Below are positions 1 to 10,552 of a stretch of DNA of 64,000 nt, one piece after another. Made by a program: the position numbers and the translations under genes. How positions within the stretch are numbered: the first letter of the stretch is position 1; each line of letters begins with the position of its first letter. This DNA comes from Chaenocephalus aceratus (taxonomy: Eukaryota > Chordata > Actinopteri > Perciformes > Channichthyidae). The notes under the pieces were generated by a model. It was not told where the DNA came from, did not search any database, and worked only from the letters and a program-made list of their open reading frames with translations. Location: the NCBI GenBank assembly GCA_023974075.1, contig CM043789.1:38441613-38505612 (forward strand). The letters run 5' to 3'.

Positions 1-554
1 CCGCGGAACACTGAGACTTGTTAAACATTTTAAACTCATCATTGTTCCTTGTATGCTTGTCCACTCGTACACTTAAATATTGGAACTTTCTTATAAGACT
101 ATCCTCTGTCTTCACCAACATCACAAAGTATGGGAAGTTATTGTGTTGCCTCCCAGGAGCTACTATCTGTCTCTAAAGCCGGGACTGACTTTGGTAAGAA
201 GACATTAACTATGGTGTTCCCTGTGTTTGGAATCAATAATAAAATCTCCCAAATGATTGGAAGCTTCAGAGGCATTAAAGAGGATTTGAGTTGACTTGAA
301 AAAAGGCAGATTGGACTGATTGGTCTCTTACTATATGTTGATGATTGTTTTTTGACATTTTATTGGTGTGTAATTTATGTTTACATTTATTTCAAAATGA
401 TATGTTTTTTTTACTTGAGAAGAAAATGTGTAATCTCAACGATCTTAATCTTAAGAATTATTAAGTGTATCCTTCTGATGCTTGCTTATTGCTGGTTATA
501 CTACTGGCTTAATAAAAAGTATTTAACCCAAACCACCTCTCTCTTCCACCACAG
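1..554. other. Intron of the sws2 opsin gene (left edge)
   Basis: No opsin coding sequence is found before the acceptor at 551-554. The stretch is AT-rich and looks like the intron preceding the TM6-TM7 exon. No repeat was recognised in it. Confidence 0.7.
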
Positions 555-1479
555 GCAGTGAAGGCCCAGGCAGAGTCTGCCTCCACCCAGAAGGCCGAGC
601 GGGAGGTGACCAAGATGGTGGTCATCATGGTGTTGGGCTTCCTGGTGTGCTATTTGCCTTACGCCTCCTTTGCTCTCTGGGTTGTGAACAACCGTGGGCA
701 AACCTTCGATCTAAGATTGGCGACCATACCTTCCTGTCTCTCGAAGGGCTCTACAGTCTACAACCCTTTCATCTATGTTGTCTTCAATAAACAGGTCTGT
801 TAAATGTTGTGATGCACAACAAATTCAAAATCTATTTTTAAGTGCTAAAATAGTCTTTGTCCATATTCTTCTGTTTCTTACTGAGTCATAAGGTTTATTT
901 CACTTAGCCTTTAGAAGACCATACAATTACTTCCTTGCAGAAGTTTTAAGTCAACGTTTTTTTGTATTGATTGGTGCACAAGATTCAAGGCTTTATTGTC
1001 ATGTGCACATTAGCTAAGTCACAGGCTCCTCGACAACTTGTTACAGCAGCATTTTTCCATACATTTCAGAATCAGGATACCTTTATCCGTCCCACAGTGG
1101 GGACATTTACATTTGTTACAGCGAGAGATGTTAAATGTGTGGAAATATCCTGATAGAAGTTAAAAGAAAAAGGACTAAATCCCACTGAGAACGGTGCATT
1201 TTGCAGTTTATGGTGCAGTGCCTTTTTTGAGACCACCACTTGGGAGCACCAAAGTATTTCCTTTGTTATTTCACATGTTCCTTTATACATGTAGCGTCTT
1301 TTCCCTCGTTACACGTGTTCACAAGAAACCATTTCCATCTGAACTTCAATTATCTGTTTTCATTTCTCCTACAGTTTCGTGCATGCATGATGGAGATGAT
1401 GGGTATGAGTAGTGGAAGTGACGAAGAAACCTCAATATCAAAATCAGTGACTGAAGTCTCCAAAGTTGGTCCGGCTTAG
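555..1479 (+). CDS. sws2b: SWS2-type (blue/violet) cone opsin, last two exons only
   Basis: Two exons of a G-protein-coupled visual pigment are present: 555-794 (240 bp, the standard length of the opsin exon carrying TM6-TM7) and 1375-1479 ending in TAG. The first encodes the end of the third cytoplasmic loop, TM6 (with VCYLPYA), extracellular loop 3 and TM7 with the retinal-binding lysine in LSKGSTVYNPFIY (bovine K296). The second encodes the cytoplasmic tail ending TEVSKVGPA. Splice sites are ag|GCAGTG, ACAG|gtctgt and acag|TTTCGT. Aligned to bovine rhodopsin the tuning sites read Y265, A269 and S292. Upstream exons lie outside the window; bases 1-554 are intron. The tail and the position immediately before lws favour SWS2B over SWS2A, but that subtype is inferred. 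Opsin identity is certain; SWS2 class is very likely. Confidence 0.88.
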
Positions 1480-1578
1480 ACTGAACATCGGACTATAACC
1501 ACTATACTGATTTTGAATTGTAAATAAGAATAGCCTACATGTAAAAGTGTTTTGTCAAATGAATACATATGGGATGGG

Positions 1579-1750
1579 AGGCGTGTGGCGCAGTGGGCTG
1601 TGCGTTGGTGTTCGGAACAGGTTCAAACGCCACTGCAGTCAGCATGTCGTTGTGTCCCTGAGACACTTCACCCCAAATTGTCCTGTGGGGATTGTCCACA
1701 GTATTGAGTATGTAAGTCGCTTTGGATAAAAGCGTCTAACAAGTAACATG
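1579..1750 (+). repeat. tRNA-derived SINE with L2-type tail
   Basis: The 5' part has a box A-like segment (gtggcgcagtggg) and a box B-like ggttcaaac. The middle has the gagacacttcaccccaaatt segment usual for teleost SINEs, and the 3' part is the LINE2-like tail cgctttggataaaagcgtct. A related copy lies at about 16725-16895 on the opposite strand. Confidence 0.85.
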
Positions 1751-2123
1751 CGATGCTGCTATTCAAGTAAGATACATTAATAAATAATCGACTATACTAT
1801 GATGATGGCATTCCCTTGTTTGAATGATTGATATATATTATTTCCTCATTTGGGTATTGTGTTAACCCTTAGATGCACGAGTGATTGGACCCTACACTCT
1901 TCCATAGTTTGGTCCAAAATTACCCGTGTTAGAATAATGTGTTTTTATACAATATTTGTCTTTTTGGTTAAGAAAAATCACTTGTATAATATTTAGTATT
2001 ATATTTTGGTCCACACATATTTTATTTTTCACTATTTAAAATTTAATTTTTTTTGTTGAACATTTTGAAAAAAAAAACGTTTTGAACATATTAATAATTG
2101 AAAAGCAGAAAATGACCAGGTGG

Positions 2124-2125
<2 letters not shown>

Positions 2126-2190
<65 letters not shown>
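2126..2190. repeat. (CA)n microsatellite
   Basis: An uninterrupted run of about 32 CA dinucleotides lies between single-copy AT-rich sequence. Confidence 0.98.
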
Positions 2191-2193
<3 letters not shown>

Positions 2194-2232
2194 CAATTTG
2201 ATGACATCAAATATTTTCTGAGGTAAACATTT

Positions 2233-3445
2233 TTGATAATCAGACCGAAAAGACTGATCTCACTTCATCTCCCTCCACAAACACTCCTCTGGCACAGCCT
2301 CAGTCACCCAAGGCCACCCCAGGGATCAGTACTCGGCCCCCTCCTCTTCATCATCTACAATTCTACATCCTCCCCCGCCGTCAAATACTTATTTTACCAC
2401 CTCCACAAAATTGCAAAGATCCAACCCACTCTTACATGCCCTGCAGCTGAAAGACTTACCTTAATTTCTTCCCGCCTTGACTACTGTAACTCACTTCTCT
2501 ACTCCATCAGCTCAACCTCCCTCAAAACTCAAAATGTTACAAAATGTAGCTGCCCGACTCCTCACACACACCAGATCATGGCACCACATCACACCAGTCC
2601 TCAAAGACCTTCATTGGCTTCCTATCTCCTAACGCAGGGGTGTCAAACTCAAATACACAGTGGGCCAACATTTAAAAACGGGTACTAGTCGAGGGCCGGA
2701 CTGGTTCAATGTTTATTGCAAAACGTATTGAAATGAACTTATTGCACATATTAAACCTGGAACTAACAAGCTTAAATAATTGCATATAAAAACAACATTA
2801 AACATTAAATAATCAGTTGCATTCATTTCTTATGGCTCTATCTGCAGCTTTTCCGGAGACATTTCTTATGATTATATTTTCCCACAGGCCAACAACAGCT
2901 TCCAAAAAAACTATTTCCCTCAACAACAAAAAAAACATGCCCTGTTGTCGTGAGAGAGAAAGTGCAGAAGGAAACATCCACTCTCAGTGTGCTGCTGTGA
3001 TGCTAGCTCAAGCCAGATACATGGCATCTCATCTTGGGTGAAAGTTCATCAATGTTTGGGGTCAGGCTCTGAGCTGAGGAAATCCTCAGGATTGAGTGAA
3101 GGTGTGCAATATACCGGCAGGCCAGATCTAATAGTAATTAAAAATGATCCTGCGGGCCGAAATTAAATCCACCAAGGGCCTGATTTGGCCCCTGGGCCTT
3201 GAGTTAGACACATGTGTCCTAACGCATTAACTACAAAATACTGGCCCTCACCTACAAAGCCATCCACCATCTGCCCCCCCCCCCCCCCATCTCACTGATC
3301 TCCTCCCCAACCTACCAAACCCTACGGTCCCTCAGAACAGAACCACCTCAGCCGGTCTCCTGTCCACCTCCAAGTCCAAACTAGGCAGCTTTGGGGACAG
3401 AGCCTTTTCACTGGCAGCTCCCAGAATCTTCCTGATAGGTGTCAC
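2233..3445 (+). mobile_element. LINE reverse-transcriptase remnant interrupted by a hAT MITE
   Basis: Two pieces of one non-LTR retrotransposon ORF flank an insertion. The left piece (about 2250-2626) encodes PQGSVLGPLLFIIY, the conserved RT motif, and after an internal deletion ISSRLDYCNSLLYSI. The right piece (about 3225-3445) encodes LTYKAIHHLAP- and FGDRAFSLAAPR-type C-terminal sequence. Frame is broken in several places and a C-homopolymer interrupts the right piece near 3271, so this is a dead copy. The motif set fits the L2/Rex1-type LINEs common in fish; the clade is inferred. Confidence 0.85.
2635..3216 (+). mobile_element. hAT-type non-autonomous element (MITE) inside the LINE
   Basis: The element starts caggggtgtcaaactcaa and ends ttgagttagacacatgtg, which are imperfect inverted repeats. 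It is flanked by the exact 8-bp duplication TCCTAACG (2627-2634 and 3217-3224), and the interrupted LINE reading resumes beyond it. No transposase was seen in its 582 bp. The 8-bp duplication and CAGGGGTG-type end are hAT hallmarks. Confidence 0.88.
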
Positions 3446-4880
3446 TTCATTTTTGACCCACTTATGGAAGCCAGGGTAGTAATACAAAAACAAAAAATTC
3501 TGAAAATATATCAAATGTAAATAAAAAATTTGAATGGCATGATATCGAAAACATGTTTTTTGAGGAATAGCTGGAATATGAAATTATACATTTTTTTAAT
3601 TACAAAGATACTTCAAGAAAACCACCTCACCGGGTCAAAAAAAATGACTCACTTATGCATCTACTGGGACATGTCAGATAAAAAAATTATGCAAGTTTTT
3701 TGTTTATTATTAATTATTTCAACTCCCGTTAAAATATTATTCCCAAAATACATACTGAAATCTAGTTCAACGGGTCTTTGCATCACCACCGTCAGGCGTC
3801 TAACGTTCGGGTGTTTCAGCAGTCTCATTTAGTCACTTGTTTGCAACCGCTGTATTTCTTTTTACACACATAAGCTCAATTGGACATTCACGAGTGGGTT
3901 CAACTGATCTATGTATCTCAGAGTCCCCATGTTTACTCTAGCTTGGGAAGAAACGATATGGATTGTTTATCAGTTCGTGCAGCGTCAGAGCGTCAGTCTG
4001 GAGTTTCATCACGAAATATGAATCTAGCTTCAAAGAGCATCAAGGTAGATTAAAATAGCACCTTTTTAATAAGAGAGAAGATCACAGGTGTGCATAGCTG
4101 AGTAAATTATTCTTATTTTTTAACAGAGGTGGAAGAAGTACTCAGTATTTTAAAATTGTATTGAAGTACAGCACAGTAAATGTGCTTAGTGACTTTACAA
4201 CTCTGTTTGTTTTACATGCAGGTTACAAGGGTGACATATTCTGTCTTTGGCTATGCGCAGTCACTTTTAATTTTATATTATATATGTTAAATCTCTTATA
4301 ATATTCTTAATTTTTGCAATGCTGTAGCTCATTAATGCTCCTTTGCTCACAGTTCCCCACCAGCAACACAATCAACATGCCATTCTGCTTTAGTGGTTTA
4401 TCTTACTCTGATGGCTTACTTATGATTTCACAAAGATATAATGTACTTTTAAAGTGGCTTTGAGAATATCTGAAGACAGATGATGTTGCCCCACAGCTGT
4501 TGCCCCCAGGTGGCCCCCCACATTTAACACCAATGCTTAGACCTCCAGGCCACATGACAAACTCTCCGTGTGTACGCCGTAATAGTATCTGTCACTGTGA
4601 TGTCTTTTTGATCGAATGTGTACCTTTAAGAACACAATGAGCCCATCTTTTACGCAACGCTGCTGGCCACGATGTTTTGCTTGGGTAGCCTTGTATTCTG
4701 TCGATATGACTATTAAATATGTATGTGTCTATAACAAAAATGTTTAGTTGCTATAATATTTTCTTTCACTTCCTTTGACAAGTCCAACTTTTATTTAGAA
4801 GCCTTACACAGCAAAGAGGACCACAGTGACAGAGTGCTTCTCTCTTTGAGTGATCAACACATGCTAAATACATATTTTAA
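3446..4880. other. Intergenic DNA without recognised genes
   Basis: No convincing coding exon, RNA gene or full element was seen. A short stretch near 4130-4195 (gtggaagaagtactcagtat) resembles the ends of Tc1-type fish repeats. The ORF at 3530-3832 has low-complexity AT-rich codons and no recognisable motif. Confidence 0.5.
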
Positions 4881-4960
4881 AAGCTTGAAGCACCGGGAAT
4901 TCCCACGTGGACCCCCATCCAAGTATTAACCCAGCCCGATCCTGCTTACCTTCAAACCCC
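4881..4960 (-). repeat. 5S rRNA-derived fragment (pseudogene or SINE3 head)
   Basis: Read on the minus strand the segment follows the 3' half of vertebrate 5S rRNA: an AAGCAGG-like segment, the GGGTTAATACTTGGATGGG region that carries the internal control region C-box, and an end close to the GGTGCTTCAAGCTT terminus. It has several substitutions and no recognisable 5' half, so it is a truncated pseudogene or the head of a 5S-derived SINE3. Confidence 0.8.
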
Positions 4961-5326
4961 ATTGTTGTTTAATCCATCTCGTGTCTTCCTCCATCTTTGG
5001 TTCACACATCAATTATTGTATTAGTTTTTTAAAGTCTGAAAAACAAAATACTATATGGCTGATTATTAAACCTCGAAACTGTGGAGTATGTCTGGGTGTG
5101 TTTGTGGCGCAAGAAGGACACTTCACTTCAGAGCCCTCGAGAGCCAGATATAAACGTTTATTAACATAAAAAACTCAGTATTACTGCTTCTTCAGAGATA
5201 TTGTGACAAAATATTGACAGGCCTTGATCCTTGAACGTCTCCATCTTTAGTTCCCAGTTCAGTGACTGTAATCAGTTTTGTATTTTTGGATGTATAACCC
5301 CCCCTTTTGCAATTGTTATGATTTCC

Positions 5327-5400
5327 ATCTGGGTGGCTTTGGCTCATCTAAATGGATGTCTGCCAATCTGAAGGTCAATTGTTCGAGTCCCATTGGAATT
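5327..5400 (+). repeat. Degenerate tRNA-derived SINE head
   Basis: The sequence ggtggctttggctcatctaa followed by ctgccaatctgaaggtcaat and gttcgagtccc has the spacing of box A and box B of a tRNA-derived SINE. The substituted box A and the lack of a folded acceptor stem argue against a functional tRNA gene. Confidence 0.6.
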
Positions 5401-7164
5401 GGTGTTTTAAACTATTCAGCTATAACGCACGGAAAACACTTAGAACACCTAAAACGTGTTGAAATAGTGGCACAACGAGCTTCAACCTTATTTATTTCAA
5501 ATCAAGCCAATATGTCCTTTACTGCCACCAAAACCACTGTATTCCACGACTGATCCGAGATGGGTCTTACCAAATATTGACTCGGCCATGCATGGTAAGA
5601 TCGTACCTAACAAGTGCACATGCAAGCACACCGTGTATAGCAGATTAACAATGAGAATGGATTGTTCCCAATCCACCATTTTTGGGTTATGCTATGTATG
5701 AAATAAAATAAAAACACATAGCAGATTGTCATCTCTGATCGTATAAGTAGGTCCCATTTTAGCCCTAACCCTAACAAACGTAGAAACCTGGCCGGGAATT
5801 TTCTCTTGAAACTGTTGGACAGGTTTTGGTTGAAGGGATTAAAAGGAAGAGTCAGAAGATCAGTGGTTTGAGCATGGTTCAATCTTAACTGGGTTGGAAA
5901 AATTGTGGCCCAATTCCAAACCACACCCAGTCACACTTGTAGCTTAACAATATAAATATATTTTCCCTCACCAACAAATGACTTACATGATGTCAATAAC
6001 ACAGAAGAAGCAAAAATGTTGACGAACAGAATTGTATGATTTTTACCGATAAGGAGTTATAAGCAAGGTCCAAACATTTTCTTCCAGCTCACTGTAGATA
6101 TTTCGAAACTTAATATGTTATATTTAGATTTAGTTTCAGAACATCAGCAGTGAGCTAAAGGGAGAATTCACAGAATAATTCAGAGAGACAATTACATTAT
6201 ATGAAGGTTACAGAAAATGATTTCTATTACATATACCTACACTACTAGAAATGTCAAAAGATCACTTGCTCCAAAGTGATGAGATCATTTTCTTCTGTTG
6301 GACATTATACAAGTTCTCTATTTAATATTAGATAATCAAAAGATAAAAGAAGAATGCCTTTTTTCCACAGTTGGTATTTTTTGGTATTCAAAACTTGAAA
6401 AAGGCACACAATGAAGGCACTTGTACTTAAATATGTTGGTTTATATTTATTATCCATTACATTAGTCTGACAGCTTTAGTCACCAGTTAGCCTACTTTTC
6501 AGATTGTCCTCCCCTTCCTGTCCAGTGAAAACAAAAACAAAATGGTAAACTGAGATCAGATATTTCCGTATGGGTCAGCCCAATAATTCTACTTCTCATG
6601 CTAAATAAACTCTTCGGAAAGTCTTTTGGTTGAGCTGGAAAATACACAATAAGAAATCTGAAAAGAAGGCAGTATTTATGAGCTCATGAGTACTTGTTAC
6701 AGATACTTGGTTCACACAGGACATTGACAAAGACATAATCATATCACAATCTTAAAGAATACGCTACAACAGTCAAATGCAACATCAACCTTAATTTATC
6801 AGTAAAACATTAAACATAATTACTTTTCACACTTTTTGCTTATAATATTTAAAAATGTAGTTAGATTCTAAATGCAGCATTTATCATACCATTGGGTTAT
6901 TGGCACAGTGTTGGGTTTTAACTGAAAAGATGTGAACATTTCTTCGATATCTGCGAAAAAAAAGACATAGAAAAGTATAAACTATATAATTAAAGTAAAG
7001 TACAAGGATCTGAAATGTACAATACTTGAGTAGATACTCCATTCCATTTCACCAACACACCACTCACATTCTTGCATGTGCATGTTTTATTTACTTTACT
7101 TACCACGCGGTAATGTAACACCGAAAGGCATTACATTGCTGGGCTCCAAGTATGACTTGGAGTA

Positions 7165-7165
<1 letters not shown>
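5401..7165. other. Intergenic DNA without recognised genes
   Basis: AT-rich sequence with no coding exon or complete element recognised. A single short telomere-like motif (ccctaaccctaac, near 5764) is present. Confidence 0.5.

Positions 7166-7223
<58 letters not shown>
7166..7223. repeat. (CA)n microsatellite
   Basis: Continuous CA repeat of about 29 units beginning after ggagtaga. Confidence 0.98.
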
Positions 7224-7225
<2 letters not shown>

Positions 7226-7874
7226 CTGCATACAACAACATAATTAATCATTTTCTATTTGCGTATAATTTAATAAACGATAATAAGTGCTACAGAAACC
7301 AAATACCGTGCCTATTATAATCCCGATAGATGGCACACGGTTTAAAGTAGTTAGCAGTTTTTTTTAAATTCTTTAACACAATAAGCTAAAGAGGGTTAAC
7401 TTAATGGGATAACCCTTTAATCTCTTGGTGGTCACATAAGCTTACATTTCTCTGTTTGTGTGTGTGCCTATTCGAATTACCTTTAAAATAAACCTGCCAC
7501 AGAAACACCTGCCACCTGTAACCAACTGTATGTTTACCAAGATAAGGGAAAACACATATAAAAACATGAAATAATAATAAATATGAAGATTTTGTTCTGT
7601 TATTGGTAGTTTTACATGTGAAAATGATAACAACTAAGGGTCATCTGTGCTTTAGAGGAAAAGCAAAGAGAAAACAATCTGATCATCACAACATCCCATC
7701 ATAACAGCTGCAAACAACATCTACAAATAGGATTATTACACTGGTGTGAAGTGAACGCGATGAGAAGCAACACGGTTCATTCCTCATCAGTGTAATTTCT
7801 CTTAATACACATGCTTTTCAGACAGAGGGTGTTAAAGCCAGCCTCTCATGCCATGGAGAGTCCCGTCGCTAGTC

Positions 7875-7950
7875 GGGAGCAAATCCGAGTTCTGCTAGTA
7901 GAGAACTTTTACCAACCATGAATAGTTCAGAACTAGCGGAATTCCAGACC
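7875..7950 (-). ncRNA. mir726: miR-726-like precursor hairpin
   Basis: The minus strand of 7885-7905 reads ttctctactagcagaactcg plus a final g. From memory this equals zebrafish miR-726 except at nucleotide 4. The two arms (7882-7908 and 7925-7943) pair: GAAC/GUUC next to the loop, a 3-nt internal loop, then about 12 consecutive pairs including two wobbles. The terminal loop is about 16 nt (7909-7924). The mature match lies on the 3' arm of the minus-strand precursor, as expected for this miRNA. miR-726 is known as a retina-expressed miRNA linked to teleost lws, and this hairpin lies 5.5 kb upstream of lws in the opposite orientation. Promoter and processing are not visible. Confidence 0.82.
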
Positions 7951-8285
7951 TACCCTCGAAACATCACAGAATCACGTAGAAAAATCATCAAATCTCCACC
8001 TGTTGGTACATTAAGATACTTAAAAGTAATATACTTTCCCCTAAGACATTAGTTAAAGCAGTATAACTTCTGTTGAGTAAAATATAAATAGAAACACAGT
8101 TAGAAATGAATAGAAAATGAAAGTTTACAGATTTCTTTAGGGTCCGTCCTCTTCAGGATGCGCAGTCCTTGCTCCACTTGGAGTCCTCATCAAATCCGTG
8201 GGCCAGCTATTTGAGGCGAGAGGTGGCAGGGATTTCCATAAACCTTTGTTAACTCCTGATCTGAAGTGAACTTTTGCTCCGGATA

Positions 8286-8382
8286 GATTAACCTGTTATC
8301 GAGTAAGAATGCCAGAAGTAATTACTCAGATTTAAATACTGAGAAGTGATTACATCTCAGAACCGGAGTTGTCCGTATAATC
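8286..8382. promoter_or_regulatory. Candidate CRX/OTX-site cluster between mir726 and lws
   Basis: Three TAATC/GATTA cores occur within 97 bp: GATTA at 8286-8290, GATTA at 8348-8352 and TAATC at 8378-8382. Photoreceptor enhancers bound by CRX/OTX use this core, and teleost lws genes are known to have a distal activating region upstream. The assignment is inferential because such 5-mers are common by chance. Confidence 0.3.
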
Positions 8383-9062
8383 TACTTTGGTCTGCCGGGA
8401 CATGAAATCCTCACCTGCATCGACCAGCTTTGGATAAGACGTTCAACACAACAGGGGAGAATACTATCCCAAAAGATACCCAACAATAACTTAATACATT
8501 GACATAGTATCAATTGTATTGACGATTAGGGTTAGGGTTAGCGATTGTTTGGTACAGAGGCTCTTAAAAGGTTAATTGAAACATAAGACAGGGATATAAG
8601 CCAAGTTTGTTAGACTTCCACTCTCAACAACCAGAGACAATGCGATGGAATAATCTGTTTTGCTTAGGAATCTTCTTAACTCCTAGGTATTGAATTAAGC
8701 CATGATAAGAGCTGGTTGAATTCTCTAAATGCAAAAGAAAGATACTACAATGCTTCCTTTCTGATCTACTTCAGCACGGGAAACTCTGGACCAACCTTCA
8801 TATGGAAAGGAGATAATGCCATTCCACAATTCCTTGCGGTAGAAACATTTAAAGCTACGCACCATCCGGACGCCAATAACATCCGCGTCACTGTTTGATC
8901 GTTGGACATCGGATGAATCGTAAATGTTGTTCTTTGGAGGAGTGACTCTTTCTCTTTGGACAGGAATCATTACTTGAACTGTACAGCATTGGAAGTCACT
9001 GTACTCATATACTGTATTACGTGTTAAATTTAAAGGTGCTTTAAAAAATCTCGTAGTTTGTA

Positions 9063-10550
9063 CAGTGGGGCAAAAAAGTATTTAGTCAGCCACCAATTGT
9101 GCAAGTTCTCCCACTTAAAAAGATGAGAGGCCTGTAATTTTCATCCTAGGTACACTTCAACTATGAGAGACAACAGTGGGGGGAAAGAATCCAGGAAATC
9201 ACATTGTAGGATTTTTAATGAATTAATTGGTAAATTCCTCAGTAAAATAAGTATTTGGTCACCTACAAACAAACAAGATTTCTGGCTCTCACAGACCTGT
9301 AACTTCTTCTTTAAGAGCCTCCTCTGTCCTCCACTCGTTAACTGTATTAATGGCACCTGTTTGAACTCGTTATCAGTATAAAAGACACCTGTCCACAACC
9401 TCAAACAGTCACACTCCAAACTCCACTATGGCCAAGACCAAAGAGCTGTCAAAGGACACCAGAAACAAAATGGTAGACCTGCACCAGGCTGGGAAGACTG
9501 AATCTGCAACAGGTAAGCAGCTTGGTGTGAAGAAATCAACTGTGGGAGTAATTATTAGAAAATGGAAGACATACAAGACCACTGATAATCTCCCTCGATC
9601 TGGGGCTCCACGCAAGATCTCACCCTGTGGGGTCAAAATGATCAGAAGAAGAAGAATCCTGCAGTGCCAGACGTGTCCCCCTGCTTAAGCCAGTACATGT
9701 CCAGGCCCTTCTGAAGTTTGCTAGAGAGCATTTAGATGATCCAGAAGAGGATTGGGAGAATGTCATGTGGTCAGATGAAACCAAAATAGAACTTTTTGGT
9801 AAAAACTCAACTAGACGTGTTTGGAGGAGAAAGAATGCTGAGTTGCATCCAAAGAACACCATACCTACTGTGAAACATGGGGGTGTAAACATCATGCTTT
9901 GGAGCTGTTTTTCTGCAAAGGGACCAGGACGACTGATCCGTGTAAAGGAAAGAATGAATGGCGCCATGTATCGTGAAATTTTGAGTGACAACCTCCTTCC
10001 ATCAGCAAGGGCATTGAAGATGAAATGTGACTGGGTCTTTCAGCATGACAATGATCCCAAACACACCGCCCTGGCAACAAAGGAGTGGCTTCGTAAGAAG
10101 CATTTCAAGGTCCTGGAGTGGCCTAGCCAGTCTCCAGATCTCAACCCCATAGAAAATCTTTGGAGGGAGTTGAAAGTCCGTGTTGCCCAGCGACAGCCCC
10201 AAAACATCACTGCTCTAGAGGAGATCTGCATGGAGGAATGGGCCAAAATACCAGCAACAGTGTGTGAAAACCTTGTGAAGACTTACAGAAAACGTTTGAC
10301 CTCTGTCATTGCCAACAAAGGGTATATAACAAAGTATTGAGATGAACTTTTGTTATTGACCAAATACTTATTTTCCACCATAATTTGCAAATAAATTCTT
10401 TAAAAATCAGACAATGTGATTTTCTGGATTTTTCTTATGTTGTCTCTCATAGTTGAGGTATACCTAGGATGAAAATTACAGGCCTCTCATCTTTTTAAAT
10501 GGGAGAACTTGCACAATTGGTGGCTGACTAAATACTTTTTTGCCCCACTG
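9063..10550 (+). mobile_element. Tc1/mariner transposon, near full length but decayed
   Basis: The element is bounded by TA target duplications (9061-9062 and 10551-10552). It has long terminal inverted repeats of about 112 bp that start CAGTGGGGCAAAAAAGTATT (9063-9175 and 10439-10550). The total of 1,488 bp is close to the usual size of fish Tc1 elements. It encloses a broken transposase gene at 9428-10340. Confidence 0.95.
9428..10340 (+). pseudogene. Tc1-family DDE transposase, inactivated
   Basis: The N-terminal part starts [20 protein letters not shown] and carries the first helix-turn-helix of the DNA-binding domain. The C-terminal part (from about 9680 to the TGA at 10338-10340) carries the catalytic domain with [15 protein letters not shown] and [11 protein letters not shown]. 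Its acidic triad follows the DD34E spacing, with 34 residues between the second D and the E. Around 9640-9675 the two parts join in different frames, and the segment expected to hold the rest of the second helix-turn-helix is missing. That points to an internal deletion with frameshift that removes function. It is flanked on both sides by the element's inverted repeats. Confidence 0.92.
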
Positions 10551-10552
10551 TA

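Noticed and set aside
2126..2190. CRISPR-like regular repeats
   Set aside because: Simple dinucleotide repeats without spacers in a eukaryotic genome.
5327..5400. Functional tRNA gene
   Set aside because: Boxes resemble a tRNA but the cloverleaf cannot be closed and the sequence matches a SINE head.
8524..8545. Telomere-like ttagggttagggttag and the ccctaaccctaac near 5764
   Set aside because: Only two to three units each, too short to call an interstitial telomere array.
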